Positions 40,601 through 49,261 of a stretch of 64,000 nucleotides of DNA are shown here, in pieces. Location: NCBI GenBank assembly GCA_945898055.1, contig CAMDGV010000017.1, positions 1 to 64,000 on the forward strand, written 5' to 3'. A program made the translations under genes and the position numbers. The notes beneath the pieces were generated by a model that was not told where the DNA came from, ran no database searches, and saw only the letters and a program-made list of their open reading frames with translations. Source of the DNA: Akkermansia muciniphila. GTDB taxonomy: Bacteria; Verrucomicrobiota; Verrucomicrobiia; Limisphaerales; UBA9464. Each line of letters opens with the position of its first letter. Position 1 is the first letter of the stretch.

Positions 40601-43369
40601 ATCAGGGTGGATCGTTTGCCCGCGGGTGTCGTTAAGACAGACCGGTGTGCAGCGTATTCCCTGTTGCTGACGAAGTGCACCTACAAGATCTCGGTTCACA
40701 TTGGAAAGAGAACCGAAGTCGAGGAATGAACCCTCAACCGCCATGACCACTGGGGTGCTTTGGCTCATCGGCGGGGGAAGATGAAGCTCAGTGATCGGTG
40801 CGGGGGGCAGGACGGCCGTGGTCACTTTCTGCTGCGCAGCGAGCAGTCGTTGGGAGACGATATTGCAGACCGCATCCTGACTATAACGAGCGGCCATTTG
40901 TTGTCGCGCGGCACGCCCTTTTGCCGCTGCCTCTTGCGGTTGCAAAAGGACCTGACGCATCAAAGATCGAAGATGCGACTCAGAAGGGTTTGCCCACTTA
41001 TGCCCCTTATAACGCCATAAATCAGGCTCTAAACCTCTAGCTTCCACTAACTCGTAGTCGAGAAGATAGCTTGTCTCCTCCGACATAAACTCGGTGTTCG
41101 CGCTCCAGTTTGTGGCAATGACTGGTCGTTCCATGAGCATCGCCTCGTGCTGCGGACGTCCCCAGCCTTCGCCCCGGCTGGGAGCGACATAGCAGTCGCA
41201 AGCCAAGTAGAGAGAAGGCAGTTGGCTAGTGGGAATCTGCTCGAAGATGAGTTCAATACGGGGAAGCGCCTTATCTCCCAATCGAAGTGAAGCAGTAAAT
41301 TCGCTAATTCTTTGGCGGATTATTTCAGTGGGATCACCGTCAGGTTGGGCAATTGGATTGGTGCGCAGCCAAAGGCAAACATCGTCGGCACTCGAGAATT
41401 CCCTCAGGTAGGCCGTAAGGAGGACATCCCAACCTTCGCGAGATGACCCTTCAAAGAGAGAGAGGAAATTGAATTTTGCAGGATTTAAAAGGGGGTAAGG
41501 TTGATGCCGAGCGGGATCGAAGAATTTAGAATCGACGGCACTTGGAACCACGAAAAGTTTGGACCGTTCGACACCGCTAGCGGCAAAGGATTCCACATTA
41601 AATTGGGAAGGAACCCAAACCTCATCCATGCGATTGCAAGCGGACACCCAGTCTGGCGCGATCCGATCTGTCTCGAACAGGGTTCGGCCGATATTAAAAT
41701 CGGCGTCCGAAAGCCGCAGAAAGTCATTGGCTGGGCTTTGGATGATAACGATTCCATTGGGTAACGTTTCGTAACGGTCTCGCATCCGGAACAACGTCTG
41801 ACGATCGCCAGTTGGAAGACCCTGTATAAAGGCTTCGGAAGAGATCCCATTCTGATGCTCAATCCCGAGACGACAGCGTTTTGCCAGTGGTAAGACGAAG
41901 TTGATTGCCTCGCTCGCGTTATCGCTCGAATTGAAGAAGGGCCCTCGCCAGCGAACCGCGAGCGCAAAACTATCCGCTAGTTGAGTGCTTGCAGACTGAA
42001 CTTCCGAAGCTTTCTTGAGACGACGATGGGATTGGTGGATGACCCCGAACCGTGTAGGTGTGATCGCAAACTGAACTTCCAAAGCTTTTTTGAGACTGTA
42101 CTGGTAAAGTCCACCGTCACGAGCACAGATTTCGGGCTTTGCAGAGTGAACTTCCGAAGCTTTCTTGAGACCTTCCTTGGCTCGTTCGAAAAGAAGTTTC
42201 GTCAGAGAATTAGCAGGGCCTAGCGAGAGTGCGAGTTGATGTTGAGTCAGAGCCGTGTGGAAATCGTCTCGATCTAAAGCCTTCAGCCCAGTTTGGATTT
42301 CTGTTCTCTGCAAGGGGTCGCCAACCGGCCCAGTTGAATTCTCGGGTATGCTTAAATGACTGAGAGCATTGGGAGCGAGAGCGATTCCTGCTTGCTCCAC
42401 AATCGGGAAGAGTAATTCCGCGAGAAAAGAAAAAAAACCGGGCTGATTTGACTCTTGGAAAAAAGCTAAGTTCTCTTGGATTAGAATTGGTTTCCAATTG
42501 GGGTTCGGTCCTCGTGGCTTCATAAAAGCCAAAGTTCCCACAAAGTCCGCGAAAATATTCCGTTTGTCCTCAGCAGATAGATCCGATCCTAAGTAAGTCC
42601 TGAGCCATTCTTGAGCCAACCCCGTGTAGGGTTGCTTCAACTGAAAAGGCTTATCGTAAAACTGCTCTAGGGTAGTCTCAAGATTTCTGGATTTGACTGT
42701 TCGGAGGCCGGACTGGAAAAGAGGTTCCTCAACCTTGCAGAAGTCGCCCAAGAGCGAGAGTTTTGCTGACAAAATCACATGTGTACCCCAGACATCCTTC
42801 CAAGGGAGACAGAGGTTCAGGGCTTCTCTCCGTATCATCCCCACCATATCAACCCAGTGCATGTGGTCATAGAGACGATGTACCCTCTGCAGGATAGAAT
42901 CACCGATCGTACTAAAATTATAATCCGGCCAGTCGTGGTAAATTCGACCGTCCTCATCGATGAATTCGACAGCTGAATTACAAAGAACCGCCGTTGGATT
43001 CTGCAGGAGTGCAGCAACACATTTAGATGTATAGTCGGGCTTGCGTATGTCATCGTGTGCATGCCAGAAAAAAAGAGGTCCTGAGGTATTAAAAAAAACG
43101 TAATCGAAATTTTTAATCTGCCCTAGATTCGTCTCCTGTCGGACATAGCGGATCCGAGAGTCTCGACGCGCAAATGATTCACAAATTTCTTGGGTGGAAT
43201 CGGTGGAAGCATTATCTGAAATGAGAATCTCAAGATTCGGATAATCCTGAGTGATTAGAGATTCCAAGGAGCGACTCAGAAGGACGTCACCATTCCAGAC
43301 GGGAAATCCGATGCTGACCAGTGGATGACGGCCGATAGTCGACGGCGATGCAGGAGATGGGCGGGTCAT
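37661..43369 (-). CDS. Giant multidomain glycosyltransferase (GT2, GT4-like x2, GT2, TPR)
   Basis: N-terminal GT2 VSIGFPVWNGDVLLSRSLESLITQDYPNLEILISDNASTDST; two GT4-like regions with ..SRGEGWGRPQHEAMLMERPVIAT and ..YRGEGFGLPVLEAMAAALPVIVT; second GT2 LSVCLIARNEEAFLGRCLESIGGLADQIVVVDTGSTD; C-terminal TPRs. Confidence 0.88.
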   Translation of the reverse strand: MTRPSPASPSTIGRHPLVSIGFPVWNGDVLLSRSLESLITQDYPNLEILISDNASTDSTQEICESFARRDSRIRYVRQETNLGQIKNFDYVFFNTSGPLFFWHAHDDIRKPDYTSKCVAALLQNPTAVLCNSAVEFIDEDGRIYHDWPDYNFSTIGDSILQRVHRLYDHMHWVDMVGMIRREALNLCLPWKDVWGTHVILSAKLSLLGDFCKVEEPLFQSGLRTVKSRNLETTLEQFYDKPFQLKQPYTGLAQEWLRTYLGSDLSAEDKRNIFADFVGTLAFMKPRGPNPNWKPILIQENLAFFQESNQPGFFSFLAELLFPIVEQAGIALAPNALSHLSIPENSTGPVGDPLQRTEIQTGLKALDRDDFHTALTQHQLALSLGPANSLTKLLFERAKEGLKKASEVHSAKPEICARDGGLYQYSLKKALEVQFAITPTRFGVIHQSHRRLKKASEVQSASTQLADSFALAVRWRGPFFNSSDNASEAINFVLPLAKRCRLGIEHQNGISSEAFIQGLPTGDRQTLFRMRDRYETLPNGIVIIQSPANDFLRLSDADFNIGRTLFETDRIAPDWVSACNRMDEVWVPSQFNVESFAASGVERSKLFVVPSAVDSKFFDPARHQPYPLLNPAKFNFLSLFEGSSREGWDVLLTAYLREFSSADDVCLWLRTNPIAQPDGDPTEIIRQRISEFTASLRLGDKALPRIELIFEQIPTSQLPSLYLACDCYVAPSRGEGWGRPQHEAMLMERPVIATNWSANTEFMSEETSYLLDYELVEARGLEPDLWRYKGHKWANPSESHLRSLMRQVLLQPQEAAAKGRAARQQMAARYSQDAVCNIVSQRLLAAQQKVTTAVLPPAPITELHLPPPMSQSTPVVMAVEGSFLDFGSLSNVNRDLVGALRQQQGIRCTPVCLNDTRGQTIHPDFLAFSRNITARASANTEVTVRHEWPPRWTPPAQGAWVQMQPWEFGSIPRDWVKGAESVDQIWCYTRYVRDLYCNAGIPLSKLRILPLGINPELSTPEAPPFPIPSSKAFRFLFVGGTIQRKGADLLVQAYLKAFRRSDDVCLVIKDFGGGSVYAGQTQTEAIRAAQADPLAPEIIHIDRELSSTQIAGLYTACHCLVHPYRGEGFGLPVLEAMAAALPVIVTGGGATDDFATDEFVHRLPAQRVFLGTEISGLKLDNRGWFLEPSIDSLVLAMKEAITAQILWKERARRGSEHVRTHWTWARTAATAAFLLQETRAAYAKKRAEHEALKQSHAPLFVLPAIAHLGSIQTATALFNSGNNQGAWAATITSIEERPFNPEAWVLLGEIALKVGDFNLARGCARKVLQLTPKWKGAKRFTSSIPNRPGIPSPLLPAAPFRTGQAPRLSVCLIARNEEAFLGRCLESIGGLADQIVVVDTGSTDKTVEIARRYGAEVYFRAWDHDFSAARNEALRHARGEWILILDADEELPKEQHAQLRQHLIEPGVIAWRLPLQDIGCESDGVSQVPRLFCNAPAIFYVSRIHEQVYASLETRREQWGLENKFGSAQLLHYGYQAAVVKSRDKINRNLRLLEVANEEYTNDVNLLMNLGLELWRAGQQNFGIRYYDQAFKILTLRPHQETPPELRQVLVTQYATHLLHLHRFTEVIAMLSHPSLQASDLTASHTFLRGVAHYELKQWAECVTAMRSCLETRSKPTLTPVHPEVRLGGPAHCLANSLNKLGKIDEVQSAYEQAMKDSPKSEGIRLDYAFFLAQQRETIPALTQLNELIGLNPQHAKAWEVGACIALEKPETAEFALDWTQAAVGNLPDSKVIRRQYAEALLLNDRGSETIKIFSETANPHDPADLASFILCRILADEPLHPFAPSIELAVSQQFLKRYRQLVDFGAEKSVVKLNQNLALLDPILPSAAGLLKQALQSTELLA
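41991..42171 (-). repeat. Three 31-bp repeats at exact 75-bp spacing inside the glycosyltransferase ORF
   Basis: gcagactgaacttccgaagctttcttgagac at 41991, 42066 and 42141 with unrelated 44-bp intervals; encodes LKKASEVxSA in frame. Confidence 0.9.
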
Positions 43370-43773
43370 TTTAGAGTGACAACTCCAAATCTAATTCCGT
43401 GGACCGAGTTGTCGAACCCAAGGGAAGCGAGTGGGATGCCAAACAGGAAATTAGGCCAAAATCTTGAGTTTTAGCCTCGGAAGTTGGGGGTGGTATTTAG
43501 CCAGTGGAAAATTTTGCCTAGACGCGGCTTGGAGGATTCTGCCGAGCGCCGGACAGCAACAAACAAAATGAGCAGTCATAAATAGAGCCTTGAATCGGCA
43601 ATCAAGTCTGAGTCTGCCGATTAGGAAGAGACTGTAACGAAGCGAATTCGACCGAACCTTGGTTGATCTTTGATTTAACCGGTCGTCAGGGGAAGAGAAG
43701 TTCCTCAGATTTCGTCCTGAATCCCAGCTAGTGTTCTGGCACTTTATCCCGTCAAGGGGCGCTGAGGCGACAG

Positions 43774-44511
43774 TTAAGCAGGATCGTGTAACCGAGCCGA
43801 CAGGGCTCCATCCAACCCGAAGCAACTGCCGGTCAGGAATCCTGAGGATTCTGAGGCTAAAAAGACAGCCAACCGGGCCACCTCCTCAGGTTCACCAATC
43901 CTGCCTGCTGGATGGAATGTGTCCAGTAACCGGCGATCTTCACTCTGTCCTGCAAATCCAGCCTCCAACATCGGCGTCCGAATGGCGGCCGGATGGATGG
44001 CGTTCACCCGAAGTCTCCCACCTAAATCCACTGCCAATGCCCGGGTTAGCCCTGCAATCGCGGCTTTGCTGGTCGAATACGCAACGAATCTAGGCTTGGT
44101 CTGCGTTGCATGAATACTCCCAATATTAACCACCGCACCCCGCGCTTCTTCCAGTCGCGAAAGAAATGTCTGCACCATCAGAAACGGGGCCACCACATTG
44201 ACCGAAAGTGTCTGCTGCCATTCTTCGGCAGTAGCCGCTTCTGTCGAGTTTAGACATTGAATAGCCGCGTTGTTAATGAGGGCCTCTAGGGTGTCACCAC
44301 CCAGACACTGTGTTACATTAGCGAAAAAGGTCTCTCGGACGCTTGCCTCTGCCACAAATACCTCCAAATCCAACGGCAGAAAATCGTCAACTGAGGTCAC
44401 CGAGGGTTGAGTTCTGTCCGTGCCTAAAACTCGCCACCCCGCCAAGCGGAACTCGCGACACAAGGCTCTCCCAATCCCACCTGTTGCTCCAGTAACTAAA
44501 ACAGCCTTCAT
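43774..44511 (-). CDS. SDR-family oxidoreductase
   Basis: VTGATGGIGRALCREF; INNAAIQ; YSTSKAAIAGLTRALAVDLGG. Confidence 0.88.
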   Translation of the reverse strand: MKAVLVTGATGGIGRALCREFRLAGWRVLGTDRTQPSVTSVDDFLPLDLEVFVAEASVRETFFANVTQCLGGDTLEALINNAAIQCLNSTEAATAEEWQQTLSVNVVAPFLMVQTFLSRLEEARGAVVNIGSIHATQTKPRFVAYSTSKAAIAGLTRALAVDLGGRLRVNAIHPAAIRTPMLEAGFAGQSEDRRLLDTFHPAGRIGEPEEVARLAVFLASESSGFLTGSCFGLDGALSARLHDPA

Positions 44512-44702
44512 TTGATCGTTTGGTTCGTTCGATCGAAGATGACGTTTTGTTAGTCAGCCTCGCAAGCACCGATCAAAATCATCCTTGAGACCTGAAGTTT
44601 GCTGAGGTTCCTCATCGTAGTAAAAGTGGATCAACGATTGTTTTAAACTGAGGGCTTGTACGGGTACTTGCATTCCATGACGATTATGTACTTATTAACC
44701 CT

Positions 44703-47120
44703 GTGTCCCGCCTCAATCCCCTTGATCTTCGATCCGTTATATTTAGCGGGTGGAGTCGGTGGCGATATTTTTGGGTTAAGCTGGTTGTTTCGGGGGCCAT
44801 TTTTGCGGTTCTGCAGTCCGCTTCTGCCGATCCTGCGGCAAAATTGGCCTCCAGTGTTCGAGCGATCCCTTCCTTCAATCTGGACATCCTGCCCGTGCTA
44901 ACTCGGTTTGGGTGCAACCAAGGCGGCTGTCACGGGAAACTCTCCGGACAAAACGGATTCCGATTGAGTCTGCGAGGCTACGCGCCGAATTGGGATTATG
45001 ACTGGATCACCAAAGAACTGAACGGACGCCGGCTTGACTTCGCGGTTCCTGAGGAAAGCCTGCTCCTGCTCAAAGCCACCGGAGCAATCCCTCACGAGGG
45101 CGGCGCCCGTTTTCGCAAAGGGTCCCCAGCTTGGCAGTCATTGGTAGACTGGATTAAAGCCCGCGCACCCGGCCCTATTCCGGACGAGCCCAAGGTAGCA
45201 GGCATCGAACTAGTGAATCGGACTGGAAAATTCAAGCCCGGCGACCGAGTGGAGCTTGCGGTCAAGGCCCGTTACACCGACGGCACGGATCGTGACGTGA
45301 CTTGGTTGGCGCAGTTTTTCTCAAATGACGAAGCCATCGTCCAAGTCAGCCCGCAAGGTCGTGCACGCCTTAAATCGTTTGGGCAAGGATCGGTGCGGGC
45401 TCATTTCATGGGTAACGTCGCGGTGACGATTTTCACCCTACCGTACCTTGGGCGGGTGAATGTTGGGGGCTATGCGAGACGATTGAATCCGATCGATGGG
45501 CCGGTGTTCGACCAGCTTCAACGGTTGAATCTGCCTCCGTCGGGACCGTGCAGTGACCAAGACTTCATTCGCAGAGCTTTCCTTGATACTCTAGGGATCC
45601 TTCCAACTCCCGAGGAATCTATCACTTTTTGCGCGGACAAAACGCCCAGTAAAAGGGCTCAATTAGCTAGCCGCCTTCTTGATCGGCCCGAATGGTTAGA
45701 TTACTGGGCTTTGCAACTGGCCGACGTGCTTCAAAATCGCAAGGAACGCGACCATGATGTTCGTGGTGCGAAAGGGGTTCGAAATTTTCACGCTTGGATC
45801 CGCCGCCAGTTGGCAGCGCAACAGGGATGGGATTCCATCGCACGAGCTGTGCTGCTCGCCGAGGGCAACACTAGAGAGCATCCGCAGATCGGTTATTACG
45901 TCACCGTTGTGGGCGAAAATAAACATGTGGAGCAGAGTGAGCTACCCGATTCTGTCGCGCAATCGTTTCTCGGGACTCGGATTGGCTGCGCCCGCTGCCA
46001 CAACCATCCCCTAGAAAAATATACCCAAGATGACTTTTACCATTTCTCCGCTGCCTTCGCCCGGATGGATATGGAACGGATCAAGTCGGAAAACGCCCCC
46101 ACGATGTTACGAATCGAAACCTCGGAGATGCGCGAGCAGCGAAAGGGGGTTGAAGCCGTTCGGAAGAAGCTTTCAGCGGCGGCTGCGGAGGGCAAATCGG
46201 ACAAGGAGCAAGGGGAGCTGAAGAGGGATATCGAGCGGCGGGATAAAGGTCTCGCTGAGATTTCCTTGCGGCCCACGACGGTGCTTCAACCGCGGACGGG
46301 CCAACAAATGGTGGCGAAAGTACTCAACGGAACCGTCCTCGAGGTGACGCCTGGCGAGGATCCACGGCGAGCCTTTGCTGAATGGATGGTCCAAAGCCCT
46401 GAGTTTTCGGGATCCATGGCTAATCGTATCTGGAAGCATTTCATGGGCGTCGGCCTCGTGGAGCCAGTGGACGATCTACGCGCCTCCAACCCGCCCAGTA
46501 ATGCTGCATTGTGGAGTTTACTGCAGAAGGAGTTCCGCGGATCTGGGTTTGACCTGAGGCACCTGCAACGATTGATTCTCACCAGCCGCGCCTACCAGCT
46601 TTCGTCACACAGCCTCCCCAGTAACGCCACCGATACTAAATTCTACAGCCACTACCAAGCCCGCCGATTACCCGCCGAAGTCCTCGTGGATGCCATCAGC
46701 GCCGCAAGCGGAGTGCCGGTGGCCTTCGAAGGTTATCCTGTAGGACTGCGTGCCGTCCAATTACCGGAGCCGCAAGTTTCCTCCTATTTTCTGACGCTCT
46801 TCGGACGATCCGAACGGGTAACGGCCTGCGCCTGCGAGCGCAAAGGAGAGGTGACCTTGCCTCAAATGCTCAACCTCAGAAATGGGGAGGAGTTGCAGCG
46901 TCAGTTGGAGGCGCCGGAGGGGCGTCTGTCCGCTTTGCTGAAGCAGTCGGACGACCGAGTGGTAACCCAGGCTTTATTCTCCGCAGCTTTTGGCCGTGAT
47001 CCTTCTGCAAAGGAATCTATGGCCGTTCAGGAAAGCCTCCAAGGCGGTCCACGTGAAGAGGTTTTCAAGGATCTCTTCTGGGCGCTGCTCAATTCCGCTG
47101 AATTCACCTTTAACCACTGA
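44703..47120 (+). CDS. DUF1549/DUF1553 (PSD1-type) protein
   Basis: GCNQGGCHGKLSGQNGFRLSLRGY; FIRRAFLDTLGILPTPEE; FLGTRIGCARCHNHPLEKYTQDDFYHFSAAF; MANRIWKHFMGVGLVEPVDDLR. Confidence 0.88.
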   Translation: MSRLNPLDLRSVIFSGWSRWRYFWVKLVVSGAIFAVLQSASADPAAKLASSVRAIPSFNLDILPVLTRFGCNQGGCHGKLSGQNGFRLSLRGYAPNWDYDWITKELNGRRLDFAVPEESLLLLKATGAIPHEGGARFRKGSPAWQSLVDWIKARAPGPIPDEPKVAGIELVNRTGKFKPGDRVELAVKARYTDGTDRDVTWLAQFFSNDEAIVQVSPQGRARLKSFGQGSVRAHFMGNVAVTIFTLPYLGRVNVGGYARRLNPIDGPVFDQLQRLNLPPSGPCSDQDFIRRAFLDTLGILPTPEESITFCADKTPSKRAQLASRLLDRPEWLDYWALQLADVLQNRKERDHDVRGAKGVRNFHAWIRRQLAAQQGWDSIARAVLLAEGNTREHPQIGYYVTVVGENKHVEQSELPDSVAQSFLGTRIGCARCHNHPLEKYTQDDFYHFSAAFARMDMERIKSENAPTMLRIETSEMREQRKGVEAVRKKLSAAAAEGKSDKEQGELKRDIERRDKGLAEISLRPTTVLQPRTGQQMVAKVLNGTVLEVTPGEDPRRAFAEWMVQSPEFSGSMANRIWKHFMGVGLVEPVDDLRASNPPSNAALWSLLQKEFRGSGFDLRHLQRLILTSRAYQLSSHSLPSNATDTKFYSHYQARRLPAEVLVDAISAASGVPVAFEGYPVGLRAVQLPEPQVSSYFLTLFGRSERVTACACERKGEVTLPQMLNLRNGEELQRQLEAPEGRLSALLKQSDDRVVTQALFSAAFGRDPSAKESMAVQESLQGGPREEVFKDLFWALLNSAEFTFNH

Positions 47121-47127
47121 ACGCACC

Positions 47128-48456
47128 ATGTTCGACATTCAACTTGCCCCAGTTAACCATCACCTGTGCAACGGTCAAACTCGGCGCGACTTCCTCCGTG
47201 TCGGTGCGCTCGGCGCACTTGGGCTCTCACTGCCAACTCTGCTCGCCGCTGATCAAATTAGGACGCGCTCTAACCTAGGTGCGCCACGGGCAAAGTCGGT
47301 AATCTTAGTCTTCCTCGGTGGTGGGATTTCCCATCACGATAGCTTCGATATGAAGCCTGACGCCAAGGAAGAAATCCGTGGTAAATATAGCAGCATCCCC
47401 ACGTCCGTTACTGGCCTGCGAATTTGCGAGCTCATGCCTAAGATGGCCAAAATCATGAACAAAGTGGCACTCGTCCGGTCGGGTACGCACGAGAATGATC
47501 ATCACGAGACCGCTACGAACTGGGTCTTGAGCGGGCGGTTCGGAACCCCCTTCGGCGATCACCCCTCCATCGGGTCCGTGGTGGCTCACGAAACTGGCTT
47601 TTCAGGGGTTGTCCCTCCCTACGTCGCCGTCCCTAAGAACCCCTCCTTCACTTGGGAGCTTGGAAAAAGTGCTTGGATCGGGGGCCGTTACGAGTCCTTC
47701 AAATGCGGAAATCCCAACGACTCAAAATTCAAAGTGCGAGATCTCTCGGTCCAAGGCATGAGCTCTCGCACCCTTGAACGTCGCCGCACCCTTCTCAAGG
47801 CGGTCGATCATCTTGCCGCCCAAGTCATAGGTAATGATCAGATAACCACCTACGATGAGTTCGGCCAGAAAGCCGCTGAGATGATCCTCTCTCCTCAAGC
47901 ACAAACGGCCTTCGCCATCGACCAAGAAACTCCGGCCATCCGCGATGATTATGGCCGTTCAGAGTTCGGTCAAAGCTGCCTGATGGCTCGGAGATTAGTC
48001 GAGAATGGAGTACGGTTTGTGACCGTCAATTACGGAGGGTGGGATCATCACGAAAAGATCTTCCCCGCACTCGACAAAAAGCTGCCAGATTTTGACTCTG
48101 GATTCTCCGCCCTCATTCGCGATCTTCACTCTCGTGGGCTGCTGAAAGACACCCTTGTGGCCTGCTTCGGTGAGTTTGGGCGAACCCCAAAGTTGAATGC
48201 TAAGGCGGGTCGAGATCACTGGGGCCGAGCTGGAAGCTTGCTGTTCGCCGGTGCCGGAGTCCATCCAGGTCTGGTCCTCGGAGCTTCCGATAAGAACGGT
48301 GCCTTTGTTACTGAACGTCCGGTGCGCCCCGCCGACGTCGCTTGGACTCTCTATGAGGCGCTTGGGATCGATCCGGCCAAGCACCTCGTTACTCCGGAGG
48401 GACGACCGGTGAGCATCCTCGCCGAGGGCGCGTCTGTGACAGAATTGTTCGGCTGA
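47128..48456 (+). CDS. DUF1501-family protein with Tat-like signal
   Basis: RRDFLRVGALGALGLSLPTL; VILVFLGGGISHHDSFDMKPDA; FGRTPKLNAKAGRDHW. Confidence 0.88.
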   Translation: MFDIQLAPVNHHLCNGQTRRDFLRVGALGALGLSLPTLLAADQIRTRSNLGAPRAKSVILVFLGGGISHHDSFDMKPDAKEEIRGKYSSIPTSVTGLRICELMPKMAKIMNKVALVRSGTHENDHHETATNWVLSGRFGTPFGDHPSIGSVVAHETGFSGVVPPYVAVPKNPSFTWELGKSAWIGGRYESFKCGNPNDSKFKVRDLSVQGMSSRTLERRRTLLKAVDHLAAQVIGNDQITTYDEFGQKAAEMILSPQAQTAFAIDQETPAIRDDYGRSEFGQSCLMARRLVENGVRFVTVNYGGWDHHEKIFPALDKKLPDFDSGFSALIRDLHSRGLLKDTLVACFGEFGRTPKLNAKAGRDHWGRAGSLLFAGAGVHPGLVLGASDKNGAFVTERPVRPADVAWTLYEALGIDPAKHLVTPEGRPVSILAEGASVTELFG

Positions 48457-48460
48457 AATC

Positions 48461-49261
48461 ATGCTCTTCGTCTTTCTTAAATCGTGGCCTCGGTTGTCAC
48501 TCGTGGCGTCCCTGTTAGGCGGGGGATTGGGCAGCTGGGCGGCTGAGGAACAAAAACCCATGCAACCGCCGAAGATTGCTGCGATCAGCCCTCTGTCTCT
48601 TTTTGTCGATCGTACTAATACGCTCTCCATCCGGGGTTTTAATCTCAAGGACACCACCGAAGTGCGATTGTCCTTGGGTGCCTTCAACCTGATTGCCCGG
48701 ATTAAAGACAAGAAGGACGCCGTTACGATCAAAGGCCTGGAGGCCAAAGATACGGGGGACCATTGGCTGACAGCAGAGGTGTTCATTCCCACAGATCGAG
48801 GGCCGACGAATGGAGTGGTTTCGTTGAGTGTAAAAAACTCCGCCGGTGAGACTGCGCCCCTCTCGCGACGGTTGATTGATCCCTCGATGCTATCGCTAGA
48901 GCGAGAGCCCAACGGCGGATTTAAGACGGCACAGAAACTCACGTTCGATTCGCAAATCGTGCTGGTTGCCTCCATTCAGCCTGAACACGATGTTGACGTT
49001 TTCGAAATCACCGGGAGGAGAGGTCAAAGCCTCGCATTGAGCTTCCGGCCCGCAGACTTCAGTTCCTTCCTCGATCCGATTGTCACCGTTTACAACGCGC
49101 GACTCGAGCCCTTGGCTGCTCTCGACGACACGGGCCCAAAACCGGAGACTGAGCGCATCGTGGGATGGAGTGAGGACGGCTCGATCTTCGTCGTGGTTCA
49201 GGATGCCAATGAACACGCGAGCGACTGGCACGGTTACGAACTAAAGATGAACCGCCAATGA
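48461..49261 (+). CDS. PPC-domain secreted protein
   Basis: EREPNGGFKTAQKLTF..ASIQPEHDVDVFEITGRRGQSL. Confidence 0.7.
   Translation: MLFVFLKSWPRLSLVASLLGGGLGSWAAEEQKPMQPPKIAAISPLSLFVDRTNTLSIRGFNLKDTTEVRLSLGAFNLIARIKDKKDAVTIKGLEAKDTGDHWLTAEVFIPTDRGPTNGVVSLSVKNSAGETAPLSRRLIDPSMLSLEREPNGGFKTAQKLTFDSQIVLVASIQPEHDVDVFEITGRRGQSLALSFRPADFSSFLDPIVTVYNARLEPLAALDDTGPKPETERIVGWSEDGSIFVVVQDANEHASDWHGYELKMNRQ

Noticed and set aside
41991-42171. Possible CRISPR array
   Set aside because: Only three repeats, no cas genes in the window, and the sequence is an uninterrupted part of a 1902-aa ORF with matching protein repeats.
47995-48975. 326-aa minus-strand ORF
   Set aside because: Antisense to the DUF1501 and PPC genes; no recognisable motif.
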